Assembly: GCA_945870185.1 (NCBI GenBank)
Contig: CAMBRK010000046.1
Span: forward strand, 1 to 34,384
From: Aureispira sp. CCB-QB1
GTDB taxonomy: Bacteria; Bacteroidota; Bacteroidia; Chitinophagales; Saprospiraceae
Direction: 5' to 3'
Length of the DNA stretch: 34,384 nt
How positions within the stretch are numbered: the stretch's first letter is position 1; every line of letters starts with the position of its first letter. Below, piece by piece: positions 7,207 to 15,185 of the stretch. The notes under the pieces are model-generated. The model was not told the origin of the DNA. It was given only the letters and a program-made list of their open reading frames with translations, and did not search any database. Made by a program: the position numbers and the translations under genes.

Positions 7207-8589
7207 TTACTTTCCAATACAAAACTTACTAAAAATCGATTCCAACAAATCATCCGTGGACACTTCACCTGTGATTGATCCTAAATGAAAAAGTGATTCT
7301 CTGATATCCATAGCTACGAAATCCGATGAAAGTCCTGAGTCCAATCCAACCAATACTTTCTGAAGGCAAAGTTTGGTGTTTTCAAGAGCTTCGTAGTGTC
7401 TGGTATTGCTGATGATGGTACCTTCTGTCTGGTTGTGGTTTTTGATATATTCAGAAAACCAGGTCAGCAATGGCTGCAAGGTTTCTTTGTATTTTGCCGT
7501 GATTAGCAATGTTTTGACACCACTTTGGTAAGCGATGGCTTGGGTTTTGGGCGCTGAAAATGCAGCAGAGATAGTATCTGCTTTGTTTAGTAGGATGACA
7601 CCGGTTTGCTCCTTGGTAAGCTCAAGGTTTTGAAAGTCTTGCATGGTATCTTCCACATTTTTATTGACATCACTTAAGAAAAGGACTATCTCAGCTTCTC
7701 GGAGTTTTTGTTTCGATCTTTCTATACCCAAACCTTCTAGGATATCAGATGTCTCCCGGATGCCTGCCGTATCTATAAATCGGAACATGATGCCATCTAA
7801 CACGAGCGTATCCTCGATAAAATCTCTTGTGGTACCTGCAATATCGCTAACCAATGCTTTCTCTTCGTTCAGTATAGTATTGAGCAATGTAGATTTGCCT
7901 GCATTAGGCGCACCAATGATGGCCACTTGTATGCCTTCTTTGATACTATTGCCCCATCGGAAAGAATCGAGCAAAGGATTGATAACCGTTATAATTTTAT
8001 GAATGAGATCTTTGAGCCTACCCCGATGCGCAAACTCTACATCTTCTTCTGAAAAATCCAGCTCGAGCTCAATCAAAGCAGCAAAATCTACCAATTCCTG
8101 TCTCAGATCTTTTAGCATGTGAGAAAAATGACCCTTGAGTTGATTAAGAGCAATCTCAGATGATTTGGCAGAAGATGCATGTATAAGATCTGCTACTGCT
8201 TCTGCCTGTGATAAGTCTAATCTACCATTGAGAAAAGCACGTAGTGTAAATTCTCCCGGGTAAGCAGACTTGGCACCGTTTTTTATTGCTAAAGAGACGA
8301 TGGCTTGGACCAATTGTGGTGATCCGTGACAAGAAATCTCTGTACTATCTTCAGTGGTAAATGTCCTTGGTGATCTAAATACCGATACCATGACCTCATC
8401 TACTTCATTGTCACCATCCACGATCCATCCATAATGTATCGTGTGTGAATCGACTTCAGCCAGCTTTTTACCTTTAAATATGGTATCGGTGATGGCTATG
8501 GCATCCGTTCCCGAAAGTCTGATGATAGCGATTGCACTTTGACCTTGAGGCGTGGCAGGTGCAATAATAGTATCTGTTAAATGATTCAT
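7207..8589 (-). CDS. mnmE: tRNA uridine-5-carboxymethylaminomethyl modification GTPase MnmE
   Basis: GTPase that works with MnmG to place the cmnm5 group on wobble U34 of certain tRNAs. The order is an N-terminal formyl-folate-binding domain (about 1-118), a helical domain, and an inserted Ras-like G domain: P-loop GAPNAGKS at 226-233, DTAG at 273-276 and NKAD at 335-338. The C-terminal CIGK (457-460) is the family hallmark and contains the catalytic cysteine. At 460 residues it is full length. It is monocistronic and convergent with the hydrolase gene. mnmG is not in the window. Confidence 0.97.
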   Translation of the reverse strand: MNHLTDTIIAPATPQGQSAIAIIRLSGTDAIAITDTIFKGKKLAEVDSHTIHYGWIVDGDNEVDEVMVSVFRSPRTFTTEDSTEISCHGSPQLVQAIVSLAIKNGAKSAYPGEFTLRAFLNGRLDLSQAEAVADLIHASSAKSSEIALNQLKGHFSHMLKDLRQELVDFAALIELELDFSEEDVEFAHRGRLKDLIHKIITVINPLLDSFRWGNSIKEGIQVAIIGAPNAGKSTLLNTILNEEKALVSDIAGTTRDFIEDTLVLDGIMFRFIDTAGIRETSDILEGLGIERSKQKLREAEIVLFLSDVNKNVEDTMQDFQNLELTKEQTGVILLNKADTISAAFSAPKTQAIAYQSGVKTLLITAKYKETLQPLLTWFSEYIKNHNQTEGTIISNTRHYEALENTKLCLQKVLVGLDSGLSSDFVAMDIRESLFHLGSITGEVSTDDLLESIFSKFCIGK

Positions 8590-8594
8590 GCTGG

Positions 8595-8602
8595 CAAAGA
8601 TA
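8595..8602 (-). promoter_or_regulatory. Candidate -7 element for mnmE
   Basis: On the minus strand TATCTTTG matches TAnnTTTG exactly and lies only 5 bases before the ATG, which would give a nearly leaderless message. No good -33 TTTG is present at the right distance, so this may be chance. Confidence 0.3.
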
Positions 8603-8759
8603 GGATATAATTTTCCAATTTGTATGTCTTTAAATACGGTATAATGTCATTGAAATTTTTTTATTACAAATTTTTATACATTAATTGATGAAATATTTAA
8701 TCGGTATTTTATCTTGCACAAAATTTAAGAAATATTCACCATTAATATACAATTTAACC

Positions 8760-10673
8760 ATGGGAGAACAAAGAGTTTCATTGGTCAGTGACCAAAAACA
8801 GATGCAGAAGTTTGTAAAATCTTTACTTAACGATGTCACTGCATTGGAATACATGTTGGAAAATGATTGGTTTGAATCTGATGTGATTAGAATAGGAGCT
8901 GAGCAAGAAATGGTGATGGTAGATAAAACCACTTTCAAACCATCTCTAGTGGCAATGGAAGCATTGGATAAGATGCAACATTACCCTTGGGTAGAAACAG
9001 AACTTGCAAAATTCAACCTAGAAACCAATATAGAGCCTAGGGTTTTTGAGAAAGATTGCTTTACCCTTTTAGAAAATGAAAATACTGACAAACTAAATAA
9101 AATTCAGGAAGTACTTGATGGTATGAATACGTCAATCGTTCTAACAGGTATCTTACCTACGCTCCGAAAATACCATCTGGAGATGGAAAATCTGACACCA
9201 AAGAAAAGATATTTTGCTCTGATGGAAGCCCTTAATAAACAATTGATTGGACAATCTTATGAACTTAGAATACTAGGAATAGACGAATTGCTGGTCAAAC
9301 ATAGTTCACCTTTACTGGAAGCTAGCAATACGAGTTTTCAGGTACACTTACAGGTGGCTCCCAAAGATTTTGTCAAAATGTACAACATTGCCCAAGCGTT
9401 GGCAGGACCCATGATGGCGATCGCTGCCAATAGCTCAGTGGTTTTTGGCAAAAGATTGTGGCACGAAACCAGAATAGCTCTTTTCCAGCAATCTCTCGAC
9501 ACCCGTACTACTCACGATCACATGAGGGAGAGAAGTCCACGGGTAAGTTTTGGACGCGATTGGCTGCATCATTCTATTATGGAAATTTACAAAGAAGATA
9601 TAGCCCGATTTAGAGTGCTCTTGAGCAGCGATATTGAAGAAGATAGTCCTACTATGATCAAAAATGGTGAAGTACCTAAACTTAGAGCATTGCAAGTACA
9701 CAATAGTACGGTCTACAGATGGAATCGTCCTTGTTATGGTATCAGTGATAACGGTAAACCACACTTAAGGATAGAAAATAGAATATTACCCTCAGGGCCA
9801 ACTGTAATTGATGAAGTCGCTAATGCTTGTTTCTGGCTAGGATGTATGATTGGTATGAGCTTGGAGGTGGAAGATATTCGGACCAAAATGTCTTTTGTAG
9901 ACGCTAGAGATAATTTTGGCAAGGCAGCCAAGTTTGGTATAGATACCAAATTCACTTGGTTCCATGACCAGAAAATAAGTGCTGAGGATTTGATTATGGA
10001 GTTAATTCCCATAGCTAGAAAAGGTTTAGAGTCCCGCAATGTAAATCCTGCAGATATTGATAAATATCTAGGCATCATTAAAGGCCGAGCTGAAAAGAAT
10101 ATGACAGGTGCAAGATGGCAGCTAAGAGCTTTTACTAAACTACATGAAAATACTAATACAGACGAAGCTTTAAGCGTGCTCACCGCCACCATGATTCAAA
10201 ATCAACAATCTAACAAACCAGTACATGAATGGGAACTACCTAGTATGGATGATTTAAAAATGTACCGACCATCACACCTAAAAGTCTCGGAGTTTATGCT
10301 TACTGACCTTACGACTGTACAAAAAGATGATATTGTCGACCTTGTGGCTGAGCTTATGGAGTGGAATACTATACGATACACTCCAGTAGAAGATACCAAA
10401 GGTAAGTTAGTAGGACTAGTTACAGCTAGACTCTTGTTACGGTACTACATGAAATGCAAGCAAAACCAAAATAAAAAGGTGACGCTTGTATCTGAGATAA
10501 TGATAGAAAAACCCATAACAGTAACACAAGAAACCAACATTCTTGAAGCCATGAAACTCATGAAAGAGCACAAAATTGGTTGTCTTCCTGTAGTCAACGG
10601 GGACGAATTGGTAGGTTTGATTTCAGAGCAAGATTTCTTGAGAATTACCGCAAGGTTATTGGATAGAGTTTAG
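8760..10673 (+). CDS. GCS2-family (glutamate-cysteine ligase-like) protein with two CBS domains
   Basis: Cytoplasmic protein of 637 residues. The first about 480 residues resemble the GCS2/YbdK carboxylate-amine ligase fold: GAEQEM with Glu48 and Glu50 as likely metal ligands, FQVHLQV in the middle, and RIENRILPSGPTVIDE toward the end. Residues about 507-637 are two CBS repeats (VSEFMLTDLTTVQKDD and EIMIEKPITVTQETN), which in other proteins bind adenine nucleotides. The fold suggests an ATP-dependent amide-forming ligase gated by nucleotide level; the real substrate is unknown. The ATG at 8760 begins the conserved part; earlier in-frame starts (TTG 8685, ATG 8688) add 24-25 residues of low-complexity sequence. 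It ends 3 bases from a convergent protease gene that also has CBS domains. Confidence 0.8.
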   Translation: MGEQRVSLVSDQKQMQKFVKSLLNDVTALEYMLENDWFESDVIRIGAEQEMVMVDKTTFKPSLVAMEALDKMQHYPWVETELAKFNLETNIEPRVFEKDCFTLLENENTDKLNKIQEVLDGMNTSIVLTGILPTLRKYHLEMENLTPKKRYFALMEALNKQLIGQSYELRILGIDELLVKHSSPLLEASNTSFQVHLQVAPKDFVKMYNIAQALAGPMMAIAANSSVVFGKRLWHETRIALFQQSLDTRTTHDHMRERSPRVSFGRDWLHHSIMEIYKEDIARFRVLLSSDIEEDSPTMIKNGEVPKLRALQVHNSTVYRWNRPCYGISDNGKPHLRIENRILPSGPTVIDEVANACFWLGCMIGMSLEVEDIRTKMSFVDARDNFGKAAKFGIDTKFTWFHDQKISAEDLIMELIPIARKGLESRNVNPADIDKYLGIIKGRAEKNMTGARWQLRAFTKLHENTNTDEALSVLTATMIQNQQSNKPVHEWELPSMDDLKMYRPSHLKVSEFMLTDLTTVQKDDIVDLVAELMEWNTIRYTPVEDTKGKLVGLVTARLLLRYYMKCKQNQNKKVTLVSEIMIEKPITVTQETNILEAMKLMKEHKIGCLPVVNGDELVGLISEQDFLRITARLLDRV

Positions 10674-10676
10674 TTT

Positions 10677-11804
10677 CTATCCCGCTTTCATTTTAAGGTA
10701 ATTTTCTATACCATTTCTGTCTATTATTCCTATGATTTGGCCTTGAGCCTCCACGGCTAAGATAGCTATGCCATCATTTCTCATGAGGTCGATAGCATCT
10801 TTAAGTAACATGTCTTGGGTAACCGTAGCTTTATTTGATGACATAAATTGGTTTACGGTTTTGTCTTGTGTGCTATTTTTGATAACATCCTTTATAAATA
10901 ACTCAGGTACTGTGCCTGAAAGATGGCCTAAAGAATCAAATACCAAAAAATTATGCTCTCCTTCTCTGTAATACTTTTCTATCACTGTCTTATAAGTATC
11001 GCTGAGATGAAGTCTAGAAAAAGATGTTCGCATGATTTCTTTGACATTAATACTCGTGATGAGACCTTGCAATTTGGTTTGGTCATACTCCTTGCCTGCC
11101 ATCATAAAAATAAAGAGACCGATCATAGCCAATATCATTTGTTGGTCAAATACTCCATAAATAACAAAACCAATGGCTAACACCCGACCTATAACAGAAG
11201 CAATTTGAGTAGCTTTTACCTTTCCGAGTTTTATAGATAAAAGGGATCTTAATATTCTACCTCCGTCCATAGGAAATGCAGGAATTAGATTGAATAAAAA
11301 CAACCCTAAATTAATGGGCATTAACATCCTTATGTATTCCTCAGGTTTATTAAAGTCATAGGTCAATAAGTCCATAGAAAAGTTTCCTGTAATAAAATAC
11401 ATAATTACACCAATAAACGTCCCAATAACCAAATTTACAAGAGGACCTGCAATAACTATAAAAAACTCTTGAATAGGTTTTTCTGGCATATTGGTCATAC
11501 GTGCCAATCCACCCAATGGAGAAATGATAATATCCTGAGTTTTGACTCCAAATCTTTTCCCGGTTAATGCGTGTCCGTACTCATGTAAAATCACACAAAC
11601 AAAAATGGCCAATACCATCAATCCATAAGAAACACCTTGCCACATTTTTATATCTTTAGTGGTCAGTATAGTATATAAAATGAAAAGTAATAAAAGCCCA
11701 AAAGTCCAATGGACTCTTACGGGTATTCCGTAGAATGTGCCTACATGTAATGCATTACCTATTGAACCAGATAATTTGTTTTTTATACCGTTTCTTTCTT
11801 CCAA
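10677..11804 (-). CDS. Site-2-type (M50) membrane metalloprotease with C-terminal CBS domains
   Basis: Intramembrane zinc protease of 375 residues, of the SpoIVFB-like class. About six hydrophobic segments carry the zinc motif HEYGH (74-78) and the second metal ligand Asp180 in PAFPMDGGR. A cytoplasmic CBS pair fills about 255-375 (VKEIMRTSF, VNQFMSSNKATV). Such proteases cut membrane-anchored regulators; the target here is unknown. The start is TTG at 11804, inside the last 22 bases of the acyl-CoA dehydrogenase gene; no ATG occurs before residue 54. It is co-transcribed with that gene and convergent with the GCS2-CBS gene, with 3 bases between stop codons. Confidence 0.88.
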   Translation of the reverse strand: MEERNGIKNKLSGSIGNALHVGTFYGIPVRVHWTFGLLLLFILYTILTTKDIKMWQGVSYGLMVLAIFVCVILHEYGHALTGKRFGVKTQDIIISPLGGLARMTNMPEKPIQEFFIVIAGPLVNLVIGTFIGVIMYFITGNFSMDLLTYDFNKPEEYIRMLMPINLGLFLFNLIPAFPMDGGRILRSLLSIKLGKVKATQIASVIGRVLAIGFVIYGVFDQQMILAMIGLFIFMMAGKEYDQTKLQGLITSINVKEIMRTSFSRLHLSDTYKTVIEKYYREGEHNFLVFDSLGHLSGTVPELFIKDVIKNSTQDKTVNQFMSSNKATVTQDMLLKDAIDLMRNDGIAILAVEAQGQIIGIIDRNGIENYLKMKAG

Positions 11805-12961
11805 AGTGGTTCGTATAATTGTCCGCTAAGAATATTTCTACTAATGACGATGCGTTGCATTTCTGATGTACCTTCATAGATTTGTGTAATTTTGGCATCT
11901 CTCATGAGACGCTCTACATGATACTCCCTTACATATCCATATCCACCATGTACTTGAATTGCTTCTACCGTATGTCTCATGGCTACTTCTGATGCAAACA
12001 GTTTTGCCATAGCTGCAGCTGATGTGTAGTCCATACCTTGATCTTTCATCCATGCTGCTCTATAAACCAGTAATCTAGCTGCTTCAATTTCTGTAGCCAT
12101 ATCAGCAAGTTTGAAAGCGATTGCTTGATGTTGGGCGATAGGTTTTCCAAAAGCTTCTCTTTCTTTGGCATACTTTACTGAAAGTTCATAAGCACCTGCT
12201 GCAATACCCAAAGCCTGGGCTGCAATACCAATTCTTCCTCCCGAAAGAACTTTCATGGCAAACTTAAAGCCAAAACCATCTTCTCCGATTCTGTTTTCTT
12301 TGGGCACTTTTACGTCTGTGTACATGATGGTATGAGTGTCAGATGCTCTAATACCCAATTTATCTTCTTTTCCGCCTATGACTACACCATCCCATCCCGT
12401 TTCTACAATTAAGGCATTGATTCCTTTATGTTCTTTTTCTGGATAAGTTTGAGCGATTACTAAATGAATAGATGATTTTCCTCCATTAGTGATCCAATTT
12501 TTTGTACCATTGAGGAGATAATGGTCTCCCATATCGTTAGCTGTGGTTCTTTGACTAGTGGCATCACTTCCCGCTTCAGGCTCAGATAAACAAAACGAAC
12601 CGATGATTTCGCCAGAAGCTAATTTATGAAGATACTTCTGTTTTTGTGCTTCAGTACCAAATGTTTCTAGGCCCCAACAGACTAGAGAGTTGTTTACAGA
12701 CATTATCACTGATGCTGAACTGTCTACTTTGCTAATTTCTTCCATAGCCAGTACGTATGAAAGAGTATCCATACCGCCACCACTATAGTCAGGAGAAACC
12801 ATCATGCCCAAAAAGCCTAATTCTCCCATTTTCCTAACTTGGTTAGTCGGATGCTTCATATCTCGGTCTCTTTCTATAACTCCAGGTAATAACTCTTGCT
12901 GGGTAAACTCTCTAGCTGCTTGCTGTACGGCTATTTGTTCTTCTGTTAACTCGAATTCCAT
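11783..12961 (-). CDS. Acyl-CoA dehydrogenase (short/medium-chain type)
   Basis: FAD enzyme that introduces the alpha,beta double bond into acyl-CoA in beta-oxidation or amino-acid breakdown, passing electrons to ETF. At 392 residues it is full length. The family signatures CLSEPEAGSDA (124-134) and the C-terminal QVHGGYGYVREY (336-347) are present, and the catalytic base is Glu363 in YEGTSE, as in short- and medium-chain enzymes. Chain-length preference cannot be read directly; it most resembles butyryl-CoA dehydrogenases. Its 3' end overlaps the protease gene by 22 bases. It has a good promoter match in the 69-base gap after rnhB. Confidence 0.93.
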   Translation of the reverse strand: MEFELTEEQIAVQQAAREFTQQELLPGVIERDRDMKHPTNQVRKMGELGFLGMMVSPDYSGGGMDTLSYVLAMEEISKVDSSASVIMSVNNSLVCWGLETFGTEAQKQKYLHKLASGEIIGSFCLSEPEAGSDATSQRTTANDMGDHYLLNGTKNWITNGGKSSIHLVIAQTYPEKEHKGINALIVETGWDGVVIGGKEDKLGIRASDTHTIMYTDVKVPKENRIGEDGFGFKFAMKVLSGGRIGIAAQALGIAAGAYELSVKYAKEREAFGKPIAQHQAIAFKLADMATEIEAARLLVYRAAWMKDQGMDYTSAAAMAKLFASEVAMRHTVEAIQVHGGYGYVREYHVERLMRDAKITQIYEGTSEMQRIVISRNILSGQLYEPLWKKETV

Positions 12962-12990
12962 AAAATAAAACGTTTATTGATTACGTAGTG

Positions 12991-13025
12991 CAAAATTACA
13001 AAATAAATATAATTCTAGACACAAA
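12991..13025 (-). promoter_or_regulatory. Candidate promoter for the acyl-CoA dehydrogenase-protease unit
   Basis: Minus strand: TTTG at 13025-13022 and TAATTTTG at 12998-12991, an exact -7 match. The spacer is 23 bases, slightly longer than usual. It lies in the only gap between rnhB and the dehydrogenase. Confidence 0.45.
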
Positions 13026-13030
13026 ACCGT

Positions 13031-13639
13031 TCAAAACAAACTAAGTTGTTCGCCAGATGGTAAAAGTTGAAAACTTTTTCTATGATACTTGGTAATACCG
13101 TGCGTGATGATGGCATCCCTATGAGCCTGAGTAGGATAACCTTTGTTATTTTGCCATTGATAATATGGGTATTTTTTATGCAACTTTATCATATACTCGT
13201 CTCTGTAGGTTTTGGCTAAAATGGAAGATGCAGCAATACTTGTATATTTACTATCACCTTTGATGACGCATTCAAAAGGTATTTTTTTATACGGTATAAA
13301 TTTATTGCCGTCTACGATGATATGTTGTGGTCTAATATTAAGTTTGTCAAGTGCTTTGTGCATTGTCCTGACTGAAGCCCACAAAATATTATACTTATCT
13401 ATATCGGGAGCATCCATTTTGGCTACAGCAAATGCAAGAGCTTCTTTTTCTATGACTTCGCGCATGTAGTTTCGTTGTGATTCTGATAGCTTTTTAGAGT
13501 CATCGAGATCGGGATGATTAAAGTCAGGTGGCAATATAACTGCTGCCGCAAACACAGGACCAGCTAAGCAACCTCTACCAGCTTCATCACAGCCAGCTTC
13601 GGGATAAATACCAGAATGATTTAGAAGTAATGGCACCAT
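13031..13639 (-). CDS. rnhB: Ribonuclease HII
   Basis: Cytoplasmic endonuclease that removes ribonucleotides and RNA primers from RNA-DNA hybrids. Of 202 residues, the catalytic acids are Asp18 and Glu19 in AGCDEAGRG, Asp110 in IIVDGNK and Asp147 in KTYRDEY. Further family motifs are DSKKLS near 47 and KGDS at 127-130. The C terminus has the usual YHRKSF helix. The start is ATG 13639. It lies 41 bases after the MacB-like permease gene on the same strand. Confidence 0.97.
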   Translation of the reverse strand: MVPLLLNHSGIYPEAGCDEAGRGCLAGPVFAAAVILPPDFNHPDLDDSKKLSESQRNYMREVIEKEALAFAVAKMDAPDIDKYNILWASVRTMHKALDKLNIRPQHIIVDGNKFIPYKKIPFECVIKGDSKYTSIAASSILAKTYRDEYMIKLHKKYPYYQWQNNKGYPTQAHRDAIITHGITKYHRKSFQLLPSGEQLSLF

Positions 13640-13649
13640 AAATTTTTGC

Positions 13650-13657
13650 CAAAGATA
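13650..13657 (-). promoter_or_regulatory. Candidate -7 element for rnhB
   Basis: Minus strand TATCTTTG matches TAnnTTTG exactly, 10 bases before the rnhB ATG. The -33 side is poor, so this is only suggestive. Confidence 0.3.
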
Positions 13658-13680
13658 ATATTTTCTACTAAAACAATAGA

Positions 13681-14922
13681 CTACTCATACCTCAAAGCTT
13701 CGATTGGATCCAGTTTGGATGCCTTCAGTGCAGGATAAAGTCCAGAGATAAGGCCTACTATAATACAAACGGACAAACCCAAAATCATCCAGTTCCAAGG
13801 TATAAAGAAGCGGCCATCAACAGCGGCTGAAACTCCAAATCCCATGAGTATACCTAAAATAACACCTACTATACCACCCATGAGACACACTACAACGGCT
13901 TCTACCAAAAACTGAATGAGTACATTTTTTCTTGTTGCACCTAAGGCTTTACGGATTCCTATTTCGCGGGTTCTTTCGGTTACCGATACCAGCATGATAT
14001 TCATAAGTCCTATAGATGCTCCTAGCAATGTCAACATGGCAATGACTACAGTACTCCATCTTAGTGTTGATGTCATATCTTTCAACTGATTTAAGATACC
14101 ATCACTTTTACGAATTTCAAAATCATTGGAATCCGATACCTTAAGCTTTCTTACGTTCCTCATTACTCCTATGGCATGATTGATAGCATCATCCATCTCG
14201 TTAGGTTGAGCTACCGCAACTGTTAAATTGTATGGTTTGTCAGCATAGCCGTACAATACTTTTGAATTATAAAGTGGTATAAATACTCTTCTATCATTCG
14301 AGCCTCCTGTCGCTGCTCCCTTTGATTTCAGAGCTCCAACTATGTTATAACGGTTACTATTGATATATACATCTTTGCCGATGGCTTTCTCTGGCTTTTC
14401 TTGGAATAATATTTTAATGATATCCGAACCCAAAATAACCTTATTTGAAGTGGAAAAAATTTCATTATTGGTAAAATTTCTTCCCGCTGCTAGTTCAAAT
14501 GAAGACGTATTCATATAGTTTTCATCCACACCAATAACTCTTACCGTTGGGTTTGTTTTTTTAGACCCATATTTTACTGTCGCATCAGAGGTACAAAACG
14601 ACTCCACAGATACCTTGGACGCACTATAGGCAAAGCTATTTTTAAAATCCATACCTTGTTCGAAAACTATTGGATTTGCTATTTTCTGGGTTCTGCCCCG
14701 ATTATTACTTCTTATAGTTTCTGAAAAAGGACGTATACTAAATGAATTGGCACCCAATTTATTAAAGTTGTCACTCATGGAAAACAATATGCTATCTATT
14801 GCCGTCAAAATACCTACCAAGCATGTGATACCGATAGCTATGATCATCAGTGTAAGCAAAGACCGCAATAGATTTTGGCGTAATGAGCCCAAAGCTAAAA
14901 AAATACTTTCTAAATAATTCAT
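13681..14922 (-). CDS. MacB-like ABC transporter permease
   Basis: Inner-membrane permease subunit of a MacB/LolC-like ABC system, which acts on envelope substrates such as lipoproteins, toxins or peptides. The 413 residues show one N-terminal membrane segment (about 20-42), a large periplasmic core domain (about 45-285) and a C-terminal FtsX domain with three membrane segments (about 290-405). EIGIRKALGATRKNV, the cytoplasmic coupling motif, is near 322. The C terminus ASKLDPIEALRYE is typical. No ATP-binding subunit or membrane-fusion protein is adjacent, so the partners must be encoded elsewhere. Confidence 0.92.
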   Translation of the reverse strand: MNYLESIFLALGSLRQNLLRSLLTLMIIAIGITCLVGILTAIDSILFSMSDNFNKLGANSFSIRPFSETIRSNNRGRTQKIANPIVFEQGMDFKNSFAYSASKVSVESFCTSDATVKYGSKKTNPTVRVIGVDENYMNTSSFELAAGRNFTNNEIFSTSNKVILGSDIIKILFQEKPEKAIGKDVYINSNRYNIVGALKSKGAATGGSNDRRVFIPLYNSKVLYGYADKPYNLTVAVAQPNEMDDAINHAIGVMRNVRKLKVSDSNDFEIRKSDGILNQLKDMTSTLRWSTVVIAMLTLLGASIGLMNIMLVSVTERTREIGIRKALGATRKNVLIQFLVEAVVVCLMGGIVGVILGILMGFGVSAAVDGRFFIPWNWMILGLSVCIIVGLISGLYPALKASKLDPIEALRYE

Positions 14923-15185
14923 GAACTGAATTTTAAAATATAGAAATGTAAAGATATGATTTGATTTTAACAGTAGTCTTCAAAAATAGAAGTATGGTGT
15001 GTTTTAAGCGACAAAATGCGGCAATTCTATCTTTTATTTCCATATGTATAGGAAGATACTAGGAGGTAAGACCCAAATTCTGTTACAAAAGCAATTTGCT
15101 ATTCTTAAAATGCATGCCACAATGACTGTTTGCCAAAGCCATAAATTTTGCCAAAAACATTAAGCTTATTAAGCTAAAAAAAGCA

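Noticed and set aside
9734-10192. 152-codon minus-strand frame inside the GCS2-CBS gene
   Set aside because: Shadow of a conserved plus-strand gene, with no recognisable product.
13638-15160. Similar 17-base stretch (CCATAAATTTTTGCCAAA type) at 13638-13655 and 15139-15156
   Set aside because: Too short and AT-rich to call a repeat; no flanking similarity, and the second copy leads only to a 16-codon frame.
15163-15175. Possible terminator of the caspase-like gene (AGCTT-ATT-AAGCT)
   Set aside because: Five-base stem with a three-base loop and a broken T-run; too weak to annotate.
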